From assembly GCF_900105905.1 (NCBI RefSeq), contig NZ_FNSV01000005.1:3472001-3536000 (forward strand): DNA of 64,000 nucleotides, read 5' to 3'. The notes under the pieces were generated by a model. The model searched no databases and was not told the origin of the DNA. It saw only the letters and a program-made list of their open reading frames with translations. Of the stretch, positions 60,851 through 64,000 are shown piece after piece. Each line of letters begins with the position of its first letter. The stretch's first letter is position 1. The position numbers and the translations under genes were made by a program. The stretch is from Rhodococcus koreensis. Its GTDB lineage: Bacteria > Actinomycetota > Actinomycetes > Mycobacteriales > Mycobacteriaceae.

Positions 60851-62958
60851 GCGCGGGTTGCGTCCTCGACGAACCCGAAATCGCCGTGCGTGAGGTCCTC
60901 GACGTGGACCGCGCGCCCGGACGCGTCGGCGAGGGGAATCTTCCAGTTCGAATACTGGGTCTCGTCGGTGCCCGGCTGATTCTGGATGCGGTACTCCCCC
61001 ACCAGGTCGGCCAGTGCGACACCCGATAGCAGCGACGGGCTCCGGGCGATCAGCCGGTACAGCGCCTTCACGGTGTCGGGTATCGACGCGTCGTCCGCCA
61101 GCAACCCGCGGTCGCGCGCCAGTTGGAGCACGGCCTCGCGCTGCTGGGCGTCGTGTTCCTTCTCGAGTTCGAGGTCGCGTTCGAGGAGCCCGAGCCGCGA
61201 GCGCAATTCGATGTGTTCGCCGGCCAGGTATCCGGCGGCCGGCGGAAGATCATGCGTGGTCACGGATGTCAGGCACAGGGTCCGGTACTGCTCCGGCGGT
61301 GTCGGCCGCTCGCCGTCGTGTTCGAACCACAGGATCGAGGTCCCCAGGATGCCGCGCTCGGCGAGGTAGTCCTGCACCGCGGGCTCGAACACCCCGAGGT
61401 CCTCGCCGATCACCACGGCGCCCGCCCGCTCGGCCTCGAGCGCGAGGATCCCGATGAGCGCCTCGTGGTCGTAGGTGACGTACGTTCCGTCGGCAGGCGT
61501 CTGCGCGTCGGCGGGAATCCACCACAGCCGGAACAGTCCCAGAATGTGGTCGACCCGCAGGCCGCCCGCGTGCTTCAGGACGGTGCGCAGCATGTCGCGG
61601 TACGGGGCGTACCCCAGTTCCGCCAGCCGATCCGGCCGCCACGGCGGCTGATTCCACTGCTGGCCCTGCTGATTGAAGTCGTCGGGAGGAGCGCCGACGG
61701 TAATGCCCTCCGCCAGAGCCGTTCCCAGCGACCACGCGTCCGCGCCCCCGCGCTGGACCCCGACCGCCAGGTCGTGCACGATCCCGATGTCCATGCCCGC
61801 CGCGCGCGCAGCGTCCTGTGCGTCGGAAAGCTGCTCGTCGCACACCCATTGCAGCCACGAGTAGAACTGGATTCGCGGCGTCAGCTTGCGCCGCTGCGCC
61901 TGCACCCAGTCGCTGTCCGGCGCACCGGCCTTCGTCGTCCATCGCGGGTCGTCGGGCGGCAGTTTCTCGGTGAGCACGCACCAGGTCGCGAAGTCCCGCA
62001 GCCCGTCCCCCTCGACGCGGCAGAACTCCTCGAACGCGTGCTGCCTGCTCGGGCTGCGCTCGATCCGGAAGACCCGTTCGAGCACCCGGAGTTTCGCCCG
62101 GTACGACGGGTTGCGGTCGATCCGGTCGGACCGGTCGTTCGCCCTCTCGAATCGCGCTGCGGCGTCGCGCATCCGCGCATGGCGTCGCGTCGAGAGGTAC
62201 GCCGTCTCCGGGATATTCTCGACGCGGATGTACAGCGGGTTGACGTAGCGGCGGGTGGTCGGCAGGTACGGCGACGCCTCGATCGGCGGTCGGGGCTGCG
62301 CGGCATGCAGTGGATTGACCAGAACGTAGTCGGCGCCGTGGACGGAACCGAAGATCGACGCGAGATCCGCAAGGTCGCCGAAATCCCCCACACCCCAGGA
62401 CCGACGCGACCGGATCGAGTACAACTGCGTGAGCACACCCCAGCGCCTGCGGTCGCGCAGTGCGTCCGAAGTGGTCAACCGCGCCGGTGTCACCACGAGC
62501 GTGCACGACGAGGAGGTGCCCGAGGTGGACGCCTGGACCGTGTGCCACCCGCACGGAACGTCGGAGGGCACGGCGAACGTCGCGCGCCCCACGAGAACAC
62601 CGTCGACCTCTCGCGGATCGACCCACACCTGGAGTTGGCGTGCCGGGACCGTCGCGCCCGACTCCGTGTCGATCGTGACGTCCACCGCCTCGCCGTGCGG
62701 AACGTGGACCACGAAACGGGTCTCGGATCCGTTCCTGCCGACGACGACGGGCGGCAGCATCCGCCGCCACGGCGCCAGTTCGCACTCGGACAGGGCGCGC
62801 CGCACCTCGTCCTCCGTTGCGGCGGGAACGTCGAGCGCTGCGAGGACGCTGCGGAGCGTGTCGTCGCCCACGTCGTGACGCCGCTGGTCCCAACCCTGAT
62901 ACGACGTCGCAACCCCGTGCCGGGTCGCGAGATCACGCAACTGCTCGGTGTACGTCAC
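60847..62958 (-). CDS. malQ: 4-alpha-glucanotransferase MalQ
   Basis: A GH77 amylomaltase of about 703 residues that transfers alpha-1,4-glucan segments between maltodextrins in glycogen and maltose metabolism. The long N-terminal part (about 1-175) is the MalQ extension of the E. coli and mycobacterial type; the catalytic part includes VNPLHAAQPRPPIEASPYLP, the nucleophile Asp in LRVDHILGLFRLWWIP near 515 and GEDLGVFEPAV near 562. The start GTG at 62958 has no clear ribosome site, and a frame extends upstream to 63090. It converges on the TetR gene with overlapping stops. Confidence 0.9.
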   Translation of the reverse strand: MTYTEQLRDLATRHGVATSYQGWDQRRHDVGDDTLRSVLAALDVPAATEDEVRRALSECELAPWRRMLPPVVVGRNGSETRFVVHVPHGEAVDVTIDTESGATVPARQLQVWVDPREVDGVLVGRATFAVPSDVPCGWHTVQASTSGTSSSCTLVVTPARLTTSDALRDRRRWGVLTQLYSIRSRRSWGVGDFGDLADLASIFGSVHGADYVLVNPLHAAQPRPPIEASPYLPTTRRYVNPLYIRVENIPETAYLSTRRHARMRDAAARFERANDRSDRIDRNPSYRAKLRVLERVFRIERSPSRQHAFEEFCRVEGDGLRDFATWCVLTEKLPPDDPRWTTKAGAPDSDWVQAQRRKLTPRIQFYSWLQWVCDEQLSDAQDAARAAGMDIGIVHDLAVGVQRGGADAWSLGTALAEGITVGAPPDDFNQQGQQWNQPPWRPDRLAELGYAPYRDMLRTVLKHAGGLRVDHILGLFRLWWIPADAQTPADGTYVTYDHEALIGILALEAERAGAVVIGEDLGVFEPAVQDYLAERGILGTSILWFEHDGERPTPPEQYRTLCLTSVTTHDLPPAAGYLAGEHIELRSRLGLLERDLELEKEHDAQQREAVLQLARDRGLLADDASIPDTVKALYRLIARSPSLLSGVALADLVGEYRIQNQPGTDETQYSNWKIPLADASGRAVHVEDLTHGDFGFVEDATRA

Positions 62959-63153
62959 CCGTCGATCGTGCCAGTTCGCCTCGGGTTCCGCGCGTCTTCC
63001 GGATCGCCGCCACGGCCGTCGGACCCGCCGGCGTGATTGGCCCTGCGGCGAGTGGGGTAACTGTTCGGTAATCAGACGCACGGCGTCCACGGTGAGCGCC
63101 CGGTGGCACTCGGTTGGCGTACGCCGATGCGCCCGGCAACCGAGGAGTCTTCG

Positions 63154-63801
63154 ATGCTGCTACGTCTTCCCGGAGTCTATCGCCCGCAACACGATACGCA
63201 GTTGCTGGCCGGCGTCCTGGCGGCGGAGCGACTCGGTCCCCACTCCCGGGTGCTCGATCTGTGCGCGGGGACCGGCGCGCTGAGCATGGCCGCCGCGGCC
63301 GCCGGTGCGGGCCGGGTGACCGCGGTGGACGTGTCGAGGCGGGCGGCGATCAGCATTCGGCTCAATGCGCTCGCCCGCGGGCACCGGATCCGGGTGATCC
63401 ACGGAGACCTCACCGAACACGTCCGCCAAGAGCGGTTCGACCTCGTCGTTTCCAATCCGCCGTACGTCCCGGCATCCGTCGACACCGTGCCCGACCGCGG
63501 TCCGGCGCGCGCCTGGGATGCGGGAAAGAACGGTCGCGCACTGCTCGACCGGATCTGCTGCCAGGCCCCCGACCTTCTCGTCGACGGCGGGGTTCTGCTG
63601 CTGGCGCAGTCCGGCCTGAGCGGAGTCGAGAAGACACTGACGATGCTCGAGGAGCAGAATATGACGGTCGACGTCGCCGCGACGGCCGAGATCCCGTTCG
63701 GACCCGTCCTCGTCGAACGGCGGGAGATGCTCGAGCGGCGAGGGCTCATCGAGGTCGGTCAGACCCTCGAGGAAATCGTGGTGATCCGCGCCGTCAGCTA
63801 G
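63154..63801 (+). CDS. HemK-like SAM methyltransferase
   Basis: A 215-residue Rossmann methyltransferase of the HemK/PrmC-like group. The SAM-binding loop is VLDLCAGTGALSMAAA near residue 35, an acidic residue in VTAVDVSRRA ends strand 2, and the NPPY motif (VSNPPYVPASVD) lies near 105. In this superfamily NPPY marks methylation of a glutamine or adenine nitrogen; the target is not known and release-factor methylation is only one option. The ATG has GGAG seven bases upstream. It stands alone between malQ and purQ. Confidence 0.82.
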   Translation: MLLRLPGVYRPQHDTQLLAGVLAAERLGPHSRVLDLCAGTGALSMAAAAAGAGRVTAVDVSRRAAISIRLNALARGHRIRVIHGDLTEHVRQERFDLVVSNPPYVPASVDTVPDRGPARAWDAGKNGRALLDRICCQAPDLLVDGGVLLLAQSGLSGVEKTLTMLEEQNMTVDVAATAEIPFGPVLVERREMLERRGLIEVGQTLEEIVVIRAVS

Positions 63802-63853
63802 ACATGGCCTGATGGCGCCGTGCGTGGCCGAGGCCCGCACGGCGCCGGTCGGA

Positions 63854-64000
63854 TCAGGCGGAGATGACGCTGTCGAGCACGGAGTAGAACATGCCGAGCC
63901 CGTCGTCACTGGGGCCGGTGAGGGCCTCGGTGGCGTGCTCGGGGTGCGGCATGAGGCCCACCACGCGGCCGTTGGCCGAGGAGATGCCCGCGATGCCGCG
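63854..64000 (-). CDS. purQ: FGAM synthase glutaminase PurQ, C-terminal fragment
   Basis: The last 48 residues of PurQ are visible; the gene enters from the right edge. The sequence ISSANGRVVGLMPHPEHATE carries the catalytic His and Glu of the class I glutaminase triad, and the end GPSDDGLGMFYSVLDSVI is that of actinobacterial PurQ. PurQ delivers ammonia to PurL, encoded 6.7 kb to the left on the same strand. Confidence 0.88.
   Translation of the reverse strand, partial: RGIAGISSANGRVVGLMPHPEHATEALTGPSDDGLGMFYSVLDSVISA

Noticed and set aside
61123..63036. Open frame of 637 codons opposite malQ
   Set aside because: Mirror of malQ; no motifs.

Overview
The window is high-GC actinobacterial DNA, most likely a Rhodococcus of the jostii/opacus type. 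The support is mycothiol synthase (mshD), LmeA, an acyl-ACP desaturase of the mycobacterial DesA1 type, a GlnR of the mycobacterial type, and a central block whose gene order, as I remember it, follows Mycobacterium tuberculosis from Rv0824c (desA1) to about Rv0800 (pepC). No phage, insertion sequence or CRISPR array is visible. The identification rests on protein motifs and synteny recalled from memory; no search was run.

Bases 1-12,760 are accessory metabolism: the start of a secreted protein, an RluA-type pseudouridine synthase, a CYTH-CHAD protein, a two-domain universal stress protein, a VIT-type metal transporter, two short-chain dehydrogenases and a YbhN-type membrane protein. A complete branched-chain-amino-acid-type ABC importer follows: lipoprotein, permease, a fused permease-ATPase and a second ATPase. 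It faces a TetR regulator that resembles the steroid regulator KstR, and an operator-like palindrome lies in front of the importer.

Bases 12,760-19,800 hold a tRNA-Glu/Asp/Phe cluster with its terminator, tRNA-Lys, a gamma-butyrolactone-receptor-like TetR, a candidate small RNA, an ECF42-type sigma factor, and a TetR that diverges from a DUF4334/alcohol dehydrogenase pair across two palindromic operators.

Bases 20,200-37,000 are the conserved core: desA1, dus, an LCP ligase, phoU, pstSCAB, mshD, glnR, lmeA, a thioredoxin, then a cysteine-linked unit (DUF4395 protein, CysA2 rhodanese, DUF1416 protein) headed by a 28-codon poly-cysteine leader peptide. Two PhoP-box-like direct repeats sit before phoU and pstS, which places phosphate uptake and its sensor under one regulator. 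A cutinase-like protein and a nitrobindin coupled to a 32-residue membrane peptide follow.

Bases 37,000-44,520 look inserted relative to M. tuberculosis: an AbiEi/DUF559-like gene bracketed by two inverted 44-bp palindromes, a possible orphan small transcript, and the complete cytochrome bd operon cydABDC with a palindromic operator inside its promoter. Bases 44,516-64,000 return to the conserved block: pabC, ygfZ, a MOSC protein, an asparaginase, a DUF3073 protein, purM, purF, an SCP2-like protein, a CPBP protease, a membrane hydrolase, purL and pepC. A decayed cyclopropane synthase lies upstream of purF. The right end carries a VOC protein, a macrolide-glycosyltransferase/TetR divergent pair with operators, malQ, a HemK-like methyltransferase and the C-terminus of purQ.
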